This document shows positions 23,001-35,267 of a stretch of DNA of 64,000 nucleotides, in pieces; the stretch's first letter is position 1; every line of letters begins with the position of its first letter. The stretch lies in contig CM065394.1 in assembly GCA_033060915.1 (NCBI GenBank), positions 33,982,501 through 34,046,500 of the forward strand. The letters run 5' to 3'. The notes below the pieces were generated by a model. It did no database searches, was not told the origin of the DNA, and was given only the letters and a program-made list of their open reading frames with translations. The stretch is from Euryodendron excelsum. Its lineage: Eukaryota > Streptophyta > Magnoliopsida > Ericales > Pentaphylacaceae. The position numbers were made by a program, and so were the translations under genes.

Positions 23001-25499
23001 AGTGCTGTCCAGAATTGCCCCCTACGAACGGATTATGACTATACCCGGGTCTGTCTGAAACATAACTGGAGATACCTGCCGGGTTAGTTGTCGATGTGAT
23101 GTCCTAGGAGGATCATGTGTGCCAAAGTAGCCCTCAGTAGGAAAGGATGGCCTATATGATGCTGTCCCGAAATTCTGACTAGCATAACTATATGGGGTAG
23201 GCGTCACGTACCCGACACTATATCCACCATGAACGAAAGAAGGTATCGAAGAGGTGGATCGGCGTGCAGGGGTGGGATGAGGTCGCATGCCATGTGGAAC
23301 ACTGGCTCCTAGGGAACCAGAAAGCGGGGCATCGCGGGTACGCCGTCGGTGCTGTGGGACACGGTCTGTCTCCTGTAGGAGGGATAAAGAAGCCATGGCA
23401 CGAAGCTGTATCTCATAGATTTCCTTCATTGACTCCGTTCTAGGGAAGTCATGTAGAGCGCGTGTTCCCCTATCATATACATTTGTCCATGCTTCTGCCT
23501 GAAAAATAATTTAATAAACTTTTATTATGATATCTAAATATAATTTTGGTATTTTAATATTTAACTGCACATACCATCGCATCTATGGTGCCCCCGACAC
23601 CTGAATATCCTCTATCTGTGCGTCTTAGTGGATTTCCAATATGGAGGTGAGTGATGCTCCTATATCAAGTCATATAAGGATCAGTGGAGGACATAGGTAT
23701 ATCATGAATCTCTCCATCAACTATATGGTCCATCCTATGTGACCAAAGTGCTATATACGCTGCATGAAAATCACTCCAATCAACTCGGGGTCTCCCCCGT
23801 CGATCCACTGAATGCAGATCTCTCCTGGTGTTTGGATGGTCCGGTATGTCCTGTTTCATACCGAACTGGCGTATCACTCAATTTGGTAAATATAACTCCA
23901 CAACTTCAAAGCACACAAGAGGAACCAATGCCCTCCAAAACTCCATCCCAGCAAAGCAGTAGTAGGGCAACGTGTCCATAATGGGTTCGTATGGGGTCCA
24001 ATGAAACTGAAAAATACAAAACAAACAATCAATTATCATGTAAAAAAATTTAACTACAATCAAAACAGACAACATGAGTAATATAACGACAATCAATTGT
24101 ACAAACTAGAGGTAACGAATGTAAAATGTACAACAGATATAACTCACATTGTCGGGGCGAAATCGGTCCAACTGATCCCTATACACAACGAGGACATGGG
24201 TGGAGACGTTTGTCAGGAGGAAATCATCATGCCACCTGCCCCCTAGCGGTCCACTTGGAAACTCGTGTTCCTCAATAATAAGCGGTTGCTGCGCAGGTGT
24301 AATTGAAAGTGACTTCCGTATAGACGCCATAATTGAGAATCTCTCCCATACCTAAATCTGAATGATTCTCAATCTCAATATGGAAGGATATGATCGTCTA
24401 AACTAAATCACAACATGAGTAACATAATGTTTTGCATACCTGCAGCAGTGTAAGCGGGCCACTGATCTCAGAAGAGTTGGGACGTGCGGCGCGACATAAC
24501 CCCCTATACAATGATGCTAAGACTGCACTCCCCCAGCTGAAATCTCCACAAGCATCAATGTCTGCTATCAAGGGTAAGTACATGGGTCTAAACAGCGTAC
24601 CAGAGTAATTTGGCATTATAACGCCGCCAAGGAGTCTCAATATAAATGCCCGAGCATGGCGCTGCACTGTGATCTCATCAGCATCATCCGCAAGTGCCCC
24701 AAATGTCTCACTTAACCACCTAAGTCTCACAAAATTTTTCTTGAAATTTTCAGGCCCAGGTGCAACTCCTAAATGCTGCATAAAAATAGGGGCCCATCTG
24801 TAATATCTCGAACCTCTATTTATTTATATTAATGAGAATTTCTAGTATTTGCATTGTTTAATATTAATTATTGCCTTATTTGAGTCAAGAATGACCAGTG
24901 AGAGCTTGTGTTGTAGCTTAAGCCTATAGGGTGAGACACATGGGATTATTCTCATTTGTGTCATTTTATACACTCTTATATAAACATAAAACAAACACAC
25001 ACACACAGGCACCCAATCGGTTGAGAGAGGGAGAAAAGAGAGGAGAAAGAGGGCAAGGGAGATTGAATGAAGAAGAGCTTGAAGGGAGGTGAAGGAAGAG
25101 ATTGAAGCTATTAAAGGACTTGGGCAAGCTTGAAGAAAGGTAGCGTTTCACCTCGTCCTATAATTATATATGTGTATATATCTATCTTTGTAGGTTGTGT
25201 TATTAGATTGTTGTGGGTGACTTTTTTGAGTCCCAAATTAGCTAAGTATAGAATGTTGAAAGCCCCATTGAAAGATTTGAGAGTTTGGGATTGAAACCCC
25301 TAACTTATGCAAGTTAGGGCTTGGATTCCTAAAATCCTAGATCCCTTCGTTTTTCTTGTTTAAAGTGTTTGATTTTGAGTTATTGTGGTCTTCTTGGGTC
25401 AATCTTTGGACTTTAGAAGCATTGTAAGAGTTTGTGAGAGTTTTGATGGAGTTTGGTTTTGATTTGAGTGAGGTTTGGAGATTTTCGGGTAAAATCTGG

Positions 25500-25850
25500 G
25501 TATTTAGCTTTGGAATGGACTCCTCAGTTTTTGGAGGCGACTCCTTGTCCCAGTAAACCCCCAGATTTATTCATTTAGCTTTGGAGTGGACTCCTTGGTT
25601 TTTAGAGGCGACTCATTATCCCAGTGAACTCCCAGATTTATTCGTTTAACTTGGGAGGCAACTCTTTTATTTTGGAGCCGACACTTTTGTCCCAGAGAAC
25701 TCCCAGATTTGTTTCTTCAGCTCAGGAGGCGACTCTTTAGTCTCCAAAGGCGACACTTCTGCCCAGATAACTCCCAGATTCGTTTCTTCAGCTCAGGAGG
25801 CGAGTCCTTTGTTTCTGGAGCCGACACCTTCGTCCAGCCCCCGGTTTCAC
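25500..25850. repeat. Direct repeats inside the solo LTR, block 1
   Basis: About four degenerate units of 80-90 bp. They share GGCGACTC/GCCGACAC words, CCCAG(A/T)(G/A)AACTCCCAGATT and a following TT(C/A)(A/G)TTTAGCT or TTTCTTCAGCTC. No coding function is apparent. Confidence 0.7.
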
Positions 25851-26579
25851 TTTTTAACTCAGACACTATTTTGTAAAACGAGCATAACTTTCTCTAGAAA
25901 ACTCGGATTGATGCACTGTTTGAAGCATTGGATAGTAGACTCATAGATCTTTGTATCCATATAAATTTTGTACTCTAATTCCTTGTGGTTTGGGAGATAT
26001 TAAATTTTGAAGTTGACCCAAAATTCTGCCAGTAACATTCTTCTTCCAAAATTTTAACCCATTTCTATGGGGCCTAACTTCTTCCTCCGAAATGTGTTTT
26101 TAGCCTATGAACTATCAAATTAAAGCCCTTTAAGCCTATTTTCAAATGGAACTAAGCTAGAGTGCGAAATCTTCCTTGAGAAGTGGTTGGGACGCGATGA
26201 AGGAGTCGATGTTCCGGCTTTCATGTTCAAACCTCAACCTTATGTTCTCGTTTTACGTTGTTGCTTTGCTTTGGAGTTTTGTATTGATATTTCCATACTT
26301 CTATGTGCATTTTGTGTAGGAACACCTTGTTTACCACCCATCCTATTGGAGAGAGGTGAGTAACGATATGCCATGAGTAAAACTTTATTAATTTCCAAAC
26401 GTTTTAAATGCACTTCCATATCATGCAATGTTTTCTATGCATTTTCAATGCATTAATGCTATGTTTAACTACAAATGTCATACCTTGAAATGCATGCAAG
26501 CTATACTTATGTTATAAATTAAAACCCATGCACTAGAATGCTTACATAAAGTAGATGTAAGACTCCTAACGTACGACTC

Positions 26580-27030
26580 TAATTCAAGGTCTTCTCGTGG
26601 CAAGACTTTAATCTAGCCCGATAGTCCTAGGATGGGGGACGTGAAATAAACCATCGAAATGTAAGGTCTTTCGTGGCAAGACCCTAAACTAGCAACGATG
26701 GTCCTACGGTAGGGGACACAAAATAATCTATCGCCATATTGGGAGACGTCCCTTGGCTTAAAAGTCTAGATGTGACCTTTATGGTTAACATAACTGAGCA
26801 TAGCTCTTATGATTGACTTAATAAGCCTATGTGTGACCTTTATAGTTACAAGAACTGAGTCTAGCTCTTATGATGGGCCTAAAGAGCCTATGTGTGACTT
26901 TCATAGTTACTATGCATGACCTTCATGGTTACTATGTTGGCCTAAAGAGCCTATGCGTGACCTTCATGGTTACTATGTTGGCTTAAAGAGCCTTATGCAT
27001 GACCTTTGTGGTTACTATAATGCCCAACAC
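26580..27030. repeat. Direct repeats inside the solo LTR, block 2
   Basis: Two copies of a TCTTC/TTTCGTGGCAAGAC unit (about 26590 and 26670) are followed by five or more short units built around GAGCCTATGTGTGACCTT and CATGGTTACTATG. The rest of the LTR (27030-28327) is AT-rich and shows no gene. Confidence 0.65.
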
Positions 27031-28959
27031 CAGAAAGACCTCTTAAGTGGGGTGAAGTGAGGGATATGGTTGTCTAATGTAAAGACACGACACACTTATA
27101 TTCTAGAATAAGTAATATGATTTGTTCAAATTCTTCATGACAAGTTACGTATGTTTCACAAGTACTAATGTCACGATATATCTCATTCCTATGACATTAT
27201 GATATGCCCTTACAATAGCTTGTCATGGCATGCTTATGACAGTTACGTTATGTTTTATGAAATTACGTTATGTGTTATGCTTCACTTCTATGATATAATA
27301 TTCGAATCGCTATAATATCCCAATGTGATATTTATGTTACCTACATTTCCAAAGCTACGTTTTATAAGTTACTATGATATTTGATATATCTTATATTATA
27401 CGGCGAGCTAAGATGTACGCTTACAAGATATGATGTGTTATACTAATGACAAGCTATGTCATGTACTACGGGAGCATGCTACGACAGGTCTCTCGCTTCT
27501 TCGACCTTATGTTTTAGGGATAACGAATTATGTTGGTATGGTAGTATAAGTCATGCGCTTTTCAGTTTACACTTATACGTTTCTAGATACACGATAGACA
27601 TGCATAAACGTTCAGCTATTGTCATATACGTTGAAGAGAAATATTAGTTGGGTAGTAACACACTTATGTTTTAGAACAAGAATCAAGATATGTCAAATGC
27701 TTATGATGAGTTATGTACGTCACGCCTCTCCTTGCTGATATTATGTTTAGAAATGGTATAACATTTTAATACAAAAGCCTATGCTTCAAGTGTCTTTAAG
27801 ATTATACTTATGCAATTCTAAGTTTGTGTCACTCATGTATAAATGTGTCTTTATTCTTATGTACATTACATATAAACGTAGCATATGGTATTTCATGCTC
27901 ATGTATTGTTGTTACTCACTAAACATTAGCTTACGTTTTTCTAAAAATGTTTTCAGGTGAACAAACTAGGAAGCCCTGAAGGAGGCCCATCACATGGACA
28001 TTTGGATTGTGGGCCACGAGCCTTATGTTATGTACTGATATAGGATTTGGACCCTAATGTTTTGTAATATTATAATGTTACAACTGTGGTGGCCTTTGAC
28101 AGGCCCACCTTATAGAACGATTATGTTTCGGAGATTAGGCACAGCTCTATTATGTATGACACACATTTTACTTTACGTTTATAAAGTTCTATTCTCCGCA
28201 ATTATGTACCTTTTAAATGATAAATGCACAGGTGTTCAACCGGGTTATGAAATGCGGCCTTGGGTAGTCAAGCTACTGGCCGGTCATGCACCCTAAATCC
28301 GCTTAAGCTGGGTTTCGGGACGTGACACCATCCCTGCGGCGTCAACGGGCCAGAATGACCTGCAAAATGTTACTAAATTAGAGTTCAATTGTTCGATACG
28401 ACATAATAACGTGTATAAGGTCATGAAGTAACGCGTGTAATTAAATAATGTCATGAACTATAATTGTGAATTGTAGTTACGAACCTGTAACAGCCCTGCT
28501 AGTAATCGGAAGACCGTATATTATGGAGACATCCTGTAAAGTGACTGTCGCCTCCCCAACAGGCAAGTGAAAGGTGTGTGTCTCTTGTCGCCATCTTTCG
28601 ACCATGGCTGTGAGCAAAGCATAATCGTGCTGAATCTTACCGACGCGGTATACACCGTAAAAATCGCCATGGATCAAATAAGAAATAATGCGGGGGTCTA
28701 CAACATCGTCGAATATACCTGAGTCTCCCCGGCGACAATGCATAAGCTCCTCACACTGATGATCAAATAAAATGAATGCGTTATAAAATGGTAGTAGTTA
28801 GTAACAAAAACTAAATGTTAACTATTATGTATATTATGTACAAGTTCTACAAAATTTACCCCATGATCCCACACAACCTGTGACCGATGAATATCCTGTA
28901 ACGTAAGTACACTGTCATCGATGGACCCACCAGCTCGTCGTTGTGATGCTATAGCGTAC

Positions 28960-29363
28960 GATATTTATGGAACGTTAGTAAAATGCAATACACAAAATCG
29001 ATGAAATAATTATTGATAGGTTAACATAGATGAGACAAGTTTAATAAACTCACAATCATATATATAATGCTTTATCAAAAGTATAAGAATATAACATACA
29101 CAAAATAATTATTCACGAAATAATTTGTATTTATTATTCATGAAATAATTATTTGTATTTGTTATTCACATAGATGGAACGTTAGTAAATTTGTATTTGT
29201 TACCATAGATGGAAGGTTTGCAAATTTGTATTTGTTATTCTCGAAATAATTATTCACGAAATAAGTCTAAGAATGTAACATGCACGAAATAATTAGAATT
29301 GCAAATTTGCACATTTTGAAGCTCAATCTCAAATATAAATGGATTATGTACATGTAATATTTC
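28960..29363. repeat. Short AT-rich repeats between PMD gene and transposase
   Basis: Variants of CACGAAATAATTATT, TTTGTATTTGTTA and ATAGATGGAACGTTAGTAAA recur several times between 28965 and 29290. This is the spacer between the 3' end of the transposase gene and the first visible PMD exon, so it may have held the PMD promoter. No start codon could be tied to it. Confidence 0.6.
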
Positions 29364-32259
29364 CTAGTGTTCCCCTCCCCTTCCCCTATTTGGACAACGA
29401 CGTCTGTTATGTCCAGACTCCTTACATAAACTACACTTGAAAGTTTGTGTTTGCTTCGATTCGTCCATTTCGTTAGGAATCCTACTGTGTTCAGGACGGC
29501 CTTTTCGGGCTACACGTTTGCGATGGGGGTTTGGGAGGACAGTAGGCCCTTCATAAGGAGGCCAGTAATCCTCCATTAACAGTGGCGCAAATGGAGTCGC
29601 GTACACACGGGCATGCGCTTCTATAGTGTAGTGGTCGTCAAATAAAAACCATGGTTGTTTTCTGGTAGTTGCAGCAGCAGCAAGCATGTGGGAGCAAGGA
29701 AGGTGAAATATAATCCATTTTCCGCATGTACAGCTAGACGGAAAAAGTTGCATGGCATGTAGATGACCCCCTTTAGTCCCCCTCCTGCCAGTCAACACAT
29801 TGACAGACATTGTGTCCCTATACAACAAGGAACAAAATTTTATACATATTTGCTGATAGATTTTAAACAATAGTAATTTAATGATGGAGGTATTAACATA
29901 TATTACCAATTACAAACTGTGACAGTATGACCAGCTGCTTTTTTACTCCACTTCTGAAATCTTTCACACACTTCTAACGGGTATGCATGGCCACTCTGGA
30001 TGTTAGCTTATATCTCACTACGTCGTGTAACAAAACTCTCAACAAGACGGTAGTAAGTGACTTGCACAGCTGCAGTGATGGGCAAGTTACGTGCGCCTAC
30101 TATCGCACTATTGTAGCTTTCAACATTGTTAGTTGAATTGATCCCCCAACTATTCCCGCCATCGTGAACAAATGTCCACTTAGTAATATCTTCCCCCATT
30201 AGTTCATTATAACAAGGTTCACTTATCTTCTTAATTCTTTCTATTATAATGTTGAACTTTCGCAATTGACGAACTGTGCTAGCAGCCCACACCAAGTCCT
30301 TGATCCTTATCATATTGTACTTCTTGTGGTAGTTACTACGAAAGTGTCGAAGGCAATACCTGTGAAAACCAGGTGGTTGATCATCACTTGGATGTTCCCA
30401 TATTCGATCAATGGCATTTAGTAGGCCCCGGTGGCGATCCGATAGTATGGTGACACGTTCCCTATCAGGGATAATGACGTGTCTCGATAAGTTGATGAAC
30501 CATGACCAATTACGTGTGTCCTCACCCTCAACAAAGGAAAAGGCTAGAGGAAAATTTCTACCCCTGGCAATGACCCCCACAGCGATAAGCATGACACCCT
30601 TATATTTTCCATAAAGGTGGGTACCATCAACTAAAATAACTGGTAAACAATGCTTGAAACCATTAATACATGGTCCGAATGCCCAAAATACTCGATCAAA
30701 CACAACCATGTCACGAACATCCTGATTGAAGGTCTCTAACATTTGGATTGTTCCAGGGTTTCTTGACTATATTGCCATCAAATATCTTGGAAGTTTTGCA
30801 AACGACTGTTTCCAATTGCCGAATACCATCTCTATGGCTTTTGCTCTCGCCATCCATGCTTTCTTGTATGAGACGGAATGGTGGTAATGTTGTTTGATAT
30901 CTTCCATTACGGACGCAATCTTTCAATCACGGTCTTTCTGTACAAATAAAACACATTTTAAGTACTTTAGAGGAACTTCTTTCATGACAAATTAATCAAT
31001 TATTGTGATAAAGTCTGAATCAAAGTTAAACTCACCGCTACTTGTGCCATGATAACATCTGCAATAAAATTTGCATCTAGGTTACGATGACACATGTTTG
31101 GCATTCCGTACAAACAACAATGAGGCCCATTATACTGCGTAACCTCCCACATCACATGTCTTTTGGTGGACGCACGAATCATCCAAGGGCAATCGTGTGC
31201 ACACTTTGCTTTAAACAATTTCGTAGTTGATTCAACAACTAAATACTCCTTGTTGTTATGCAAGTGATACGTTGTGCATGCATTTTTTACAGCTGCCTTG
31301 TCATCGAATAGCATTCCTGTTTCAAAATTAGGATTCTGCATGTCCCATACGGGTCCATGACGAAAATGACCCCTGCCAATTACAGGTGCATCATATGCCT
31401 CTGGCAATGTGGTAAAGTAAGGAACCGGGATCTCTCCTTGTTGTTGAACATCGTTGTCGGAATCGTTCAACAGAGCGACATCTATATGTTCATCAGATTT
31501 TTTCGACTGTGTATCCGGAGACCTTACATTCAAATCAATTTGTATGGGAATGGATTGGCAGCCTGATTCAACCATATGTTGCACTGGATCTCTCCCTTGG
31601 CTATGTCTCATCGAAGGCTCTTGTGAAGGACCAGCGGTGTCTCTGGTAGGCCAATGTTGTGACATACTACTCGACCTAATGCCATAATTAACAAATGAAC
31701 CTTGGTAACCACTTTGCTGCGTGCTTTGCAAATGAAACGGGTTACCATATTGGTTAAATTGTTGTGAATATGGCACACTATGGCCAACAGAGTCCTGTCC
31801 CAACGTCAACATCATCGAGAAGTTCCATGCTGTTGATGTATCTCCCTCAGCCGATAAAATCCTGCTATACCCCTGAATGTCACCCCACATTCGATCCGCT
31901 GCAGTGTCTACATCTACAACTGCATCCTCTACTTCAATGTACAACTCGATGTATTCCATCCATGGCTTTTTCTGTGGTAGCCGTAAGGCAATTTGCAATG
32001 TCCGATCATCTTTGATCACAACTTTTTTATATTTAGTCGAGTCCCCTTCATTACTAACTGGAAATCTGCATATAATTTTCAGCCTCACATGTTGTCCATA
32101 TTTGCCAATCATAGGCATTATCATATTTTCTAGTTCAGACATTTTTAATTGCAATGGTAAACTGCAAAATGTCTGGCATTCCATGTTGTACACAATCCCT
32201 TCATCACGATTTTTAATTATTTCACCACCCCAATACAACATGGCCGTTGTTTCATCCAT
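29364..32259 (-). pseudogene. MuDRA-type transposase of the MULE, with premature stops
   Basis: Three exons: 32259-31036, 30937-29907 and 29817-29364. They sum to 903 codons including the stop, within the usual MuDRA range, with GT/AG borders and matching phases. Exon 1 starts MDETTAMLYWGG and ends in a MuDR-type DNA-binding domain (FETGMLFDDKAAVKNA...CPWMIRAS). Exon 2 carries the DDE catalytic core: VDGTHLYGKYKGV, ILSDRHRGL, CLRHFRSNYHKKY and NNVESYNSA. Exon 3 holds the SWIM zinc finger CTCGKWIIFHLPCSHML and a CCHC knuckle CSLCKESGHNRRRC. In-frame stops in exon 2 at 30923-30925 (TGA), 30777-30779 (TAG) and 30008-30010 (TAA) kill the protein. The predicted job was excision and insertion of the element through its inverted repeats. 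Confidence 0.88.
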
Positions 32260-32289
32260 TCTTGCACCTATTAAACAATAATTAAACAA

Positions 32290-34500
32290 ATTCTAATTTA
32301 TTCCATCTATTTCATTGGTAATTATCATGGCATTTGTAGCATATCATAATATTTTATTACTAATTAATAACATATTTTTTAATTTAATTATTTTACTCAT
32401 GCATATTGAACTAAAAAAATCTATTAGTTTAGTTTTTTTTTTTTTTTGGATCCTATAACCTTTTTTCTTAATTTATTAGTTTAGTTTTTTTTTTTTTGAT
32501 CCTACAATTTTTTAGTCGACTGAATATTATTTAGTACAAATAATTTTTCTAATACATATTTATACACATTTCTTAAATTAAGGCCACATACTAATTTCGT
32601 AAAAAATATATTTTCCTTAAATTTATAGTGAAAAAATTTTATTTTATGGTATTTCGTAATTATTTTTGTAATAAATTTTTTTTAGCATATCATAATATTT
32701 TATTACTAATTAATAACAATTTTTTAATTTAATTATTTTACCCATACATATTGAACTAAAAAAATCTATTAGTTTAGTTTTTTCTTTTTTCGTTTTTTGG
32801 ATCCTATAACCTTTTTTAGAATATTACAATATTTTCTTACTAATTCATAACATATTTTTTAATTTAATTATTTTACTTATACATATTGAACTAAAAAAAT
32901 TTATTAGTTTAGTTTTTTTTTTTGGATCCTATAACGAATTATTCACTGAATATTATTTAGTACAAATAATTTTCCTAATAAATATTTATGCACATTTCTT
33001 AATTTCATGGCATCCTAATTACTAACCAATCTATTTTTTTAGTTAATTAGTTTAGCTTCTTTCTTTTCTTTTTTCTTCGGATCCTATAACCTTTTTTCTT
33101 CTTTGGATTGGAACTTTTTTATAGTACCAAAATAATTAAATTAAGGCTATAATTATTATTTTTTTATATATTTTTTTTATGAACAGAATGTTATCTAAAA
33201 AAAATGGATAATAAATAGTAAAGAACAATTATTTTGAACAATAGATATCTTTCACATCCAAGTAGAGTAATTAGTAAACTCTTCATTTCAAATTGGTAGT
33301 TCCAAAAAAACATATTTCTAATTATTTTCATAATAAATTTTTTTAGCATATCATAATATTTTATTACTAATTAATAACATATTTTTTAATTTAATTATTT
33401 TACTCATACATGTTGAACTAAAAAAAATCTATTAGTTTAGTTTATTTTTGTTGGATCCTATAACCTTTGTTCTTAATTTATTAGTTTAGTTTATTTTTTT
33501 TTGGATCCTACAAATTTTTTAGTTCACTGAATATTATTTACTACAAATAATTTTCCTAATAAATATTTATACACATTTCTTAAATTAAGGCCACATACTA
33601 ATTTCGTAAAAAAAACATATTTTCCTTAAATTTATACTAAAAAAATTATATTTTATGGTAATTTCATAATTATTTTCGTAATAAAATTTTTTTTAGCATA
33701 TCATAATATTTTATTACTAATTAATAACATATTTTTTAATTTAATTATTTTACTCATACATATTGAACAAAAAAAATCTATTAGTTTAGTTTTTTTTTTT
33801 TGGATCCTACAATTTTTTAGTTCACTGAATATTATTTAGTACAAATAATTTTTCTAATAAATATTTATACACATTTCTTAATTTCATGGCATCCAACTTA
33901 CTAACCAATCTTATTTTTTAGTTAATTAGTTTAGCTTCTGTTTTTTTTTTTTTTTTTGGATCCTATAACATTTTTTCTTCTTTGGATTGGAACTTTTTTA
34001 TAGTAACAAAATAATTAAATTAAGGCCACACACTAATTTCGTAAAAAACATATTTTCCTTAAATTTATAGTTAAAACATTATATTTTATGGTAATTTCGT
34101 AATTATTTTGGTAATAAATCTTTTTTAGCATATCATAATATTATATTACTAATTAATATCATATTTTTTAATTTAATTATTTTACTCATACATATTGAAC
34201 TAAAAAAAATCTATTAGTTTAGGTTATTTTTTTTGGGATCCTATAACCATTTTTAACATATTATAATATTTTCTTACTAACTGATAACATATTTTTTACT
34301 AACCAACTAACATAAATAAATCACATATTTTTCCCAAAGGCCTTTTTCTAAATAACATAAATAAATAAATAACACATTTTTCCTAACCAATGTAATGTGA
34401 CACAAGTAATATCTAGCTTACCAACATAAATAAATAAATTATTTTACCAATGAAAATAATCAACTAACCTGTTTTTTGCAGAATAATGGAGGCCTTTTTT
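32290..34500. repeat. AT-rich imperfect tandem array upstream of the transposase
   Basis: A module close to TAGCATATCATAATATTTTA, TTACTAATTAATAACATATT, TTAATTTAATTATTTTACTC, a TTGAACTAAAAAAATCTATT phrase and then poly-T plus GGATCCTATAACC recurs about seven times (near 32337, 32683, 32819, 33341, 33695, 34127 and 34255). A second module starting AATTAAGGCCACA(T/C)ACTAATTTCG occurs near 32578, 33587 and 34020, giving a higher-order pattern. No coding sequence. It lies between the right end of the MULE and the transposase start. Confidence 0.85.
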
Positions 34501-34939
34501 GAAGTAGCACGAGCAACAAATATGACTATAAATTAAATAATAGAAAGTTAGTAATCTATGAATTATATAATAAAATAATTATATTTTTACAATTATTATT
34601 TTACTACTACATCATAACATATACTATTATACATATCACATACGAGAGAGAATGAGGGAAAAAAGATTAGAGTTAGAAATTACCTAGTAGAGTTTACACA
34701 AAAGATGATCCCTGTTGATTGATCAGTAAATAGAAATAAAATAAAGAGAATGCGGGGTAAGAAACAAAAAGATGAATGAGAAAGAGAATTGGGGTGGAGG
34801 AGGAAGGGAGAAGTTGAATGAAAAGAAGGAAAGAATTTCGGCAGTCTGTTAAATAGTTACAACTTGATTTGCAAATGAAAAATGGAGTAGCTGCAAAGTA
34901 ATGCAAATGAAGAATTGGTGAATGGGGGAATAAGTAGTC

Positions 34940-35160
34940 AAATTGAAAACGCAACTGTTAGTTGCGTTTCTGACAAAACGCAACTAACAATTGCATTTTA
35001 TTAGAAACGCAACTGACAATTGCGTTTTTTTTTTAGAAAACTTTTATGAAAACGCAACTGAAAGTTGCGTTTTCTCTGTATATTTGCAGAAAAATTTAGT
35101 TTTGTCGGTCACGAGCAAGAAAAAGAAAAAAACGCAACTTTAAATTACGTTTTCACATAA
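34940..35160. repeat. Subterminal array of AAACGCAAC palindromes
   Basis: Five or so short palindromes of the form AAACGCAACT-N(2-5)-AGTTGCGTTT (for example near 34947-34968, 34976-34998, 35006-35027 and 35049-35072) precede the right terminal repeat. The same word sits inside both terminal repeats. Regular inverted motifs next to the ends fit binding sites for the transposase or an accessory protein (inference). Confidence 0.75.
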
Positions 35161-35267
35161 AAACACATTTTTAATGTGCCTTTTACCTTAAATTAGAAAT
35201 AAAATTTTAATTTTTGTTATTTCAAAAAATATCTTTTTAAATTAAATTATTTTGATAAAAAACCCGC
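35120..35267 (-). repeat. Right terminal inverted repeat of the MULE
   Basis: Reverse complement of 19930-20075 at roughly 80 percent identity by eye. The outermost base is placed at 35267, giving GCGGGTTTTTTATC on the minus strand; TATTT follows outside. Confidence 0.8.

Larger units (their letters stand above)
24799..28327. mobile_element. Solo LTR (3529 bp) inserted in a PMD exon
   Basis: Begins TGTAATATCTCG and ends GGGACGTGACA, the TG...CA form of LTRs. The perfect 5-bp direct repeat CCATC lies on both sides (24794-24798 and 28328-28332). Removing the insert and one CCATC rejoins the PMD frame exactly (GWAPIFMQHLG). There is no gag or pol, PBS or second LTR, so this is a recombined solo LTR. 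Length and end sequences resemble long LTRs of plant chromoviruses of the Tekay/Del group (remembered, not searched). The interior has two blocks of degenerate direct repeats. Confidence 0.88.
22651..28955 (-). pseudogene. Plant mobile domain (PMD, MAIN-like) gene inside the MULE, disrupted
   Basis: Reconstructed exons on the minus strand are about 28955-28860 (DDSVLTLQDIHRSQVVWDHG), 28755-28485 (HGDFYGVYRVGKIQHDYALL, PITSRAVTG), 28359-28333 joined to 24798-24440, 24351-24148, 24006-23575 and 23498 to 22651. All junctions are GT/AG and in phase once the solo LTR is ignored. The core matches the PMD (MAIN/MAIL, retrotransposon-linked) family, with segments such as FSWGSAVLASLYRGLCRAAR. Defects are the LTR insertion, TGA stops at 23878-23880 and 23665-23667, and a frameshift near 23060-23110. 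The C-terminus has 20-residue tandem repeats and an acidic tail. Host PMD proteins (MAIN, MAIL1) act in the nucleus with a PP7-like phosphatase in silencing and genome stability; what the transposon versions do is not established. The start codon was not found. Confidence 0.75.
19930..35267 (-). mobile_element. Giant Mutator-like element (MULE) with transposase, PMD gene and unknown ORF
   Basis: The two ends are long inverted repeats. The left begins GCGAGTTTTTTTCCAAAATA; the right, read on the other strand, begins GCGGGTTTTTTATCAAAATA. The match continues for about 145 bp at roughly 80 percent. Inside, on the minus strand from right to left, are a MuDRA-type transposase (32259-29364), a PMD gene (about 28955-22651) and an unrecognised ORF (21897-21193). 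Size is 15.3 kb, or about 11.8 kb without a later solo LTR. TATTT flanks both ends, but the 8-10 bp duplication usual for MULEs was not found, so the exact borders may be a few bases off. Transposase and PMD gene both carry premature stops, so this copy cannot move by itself. Confidence 0.82.
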
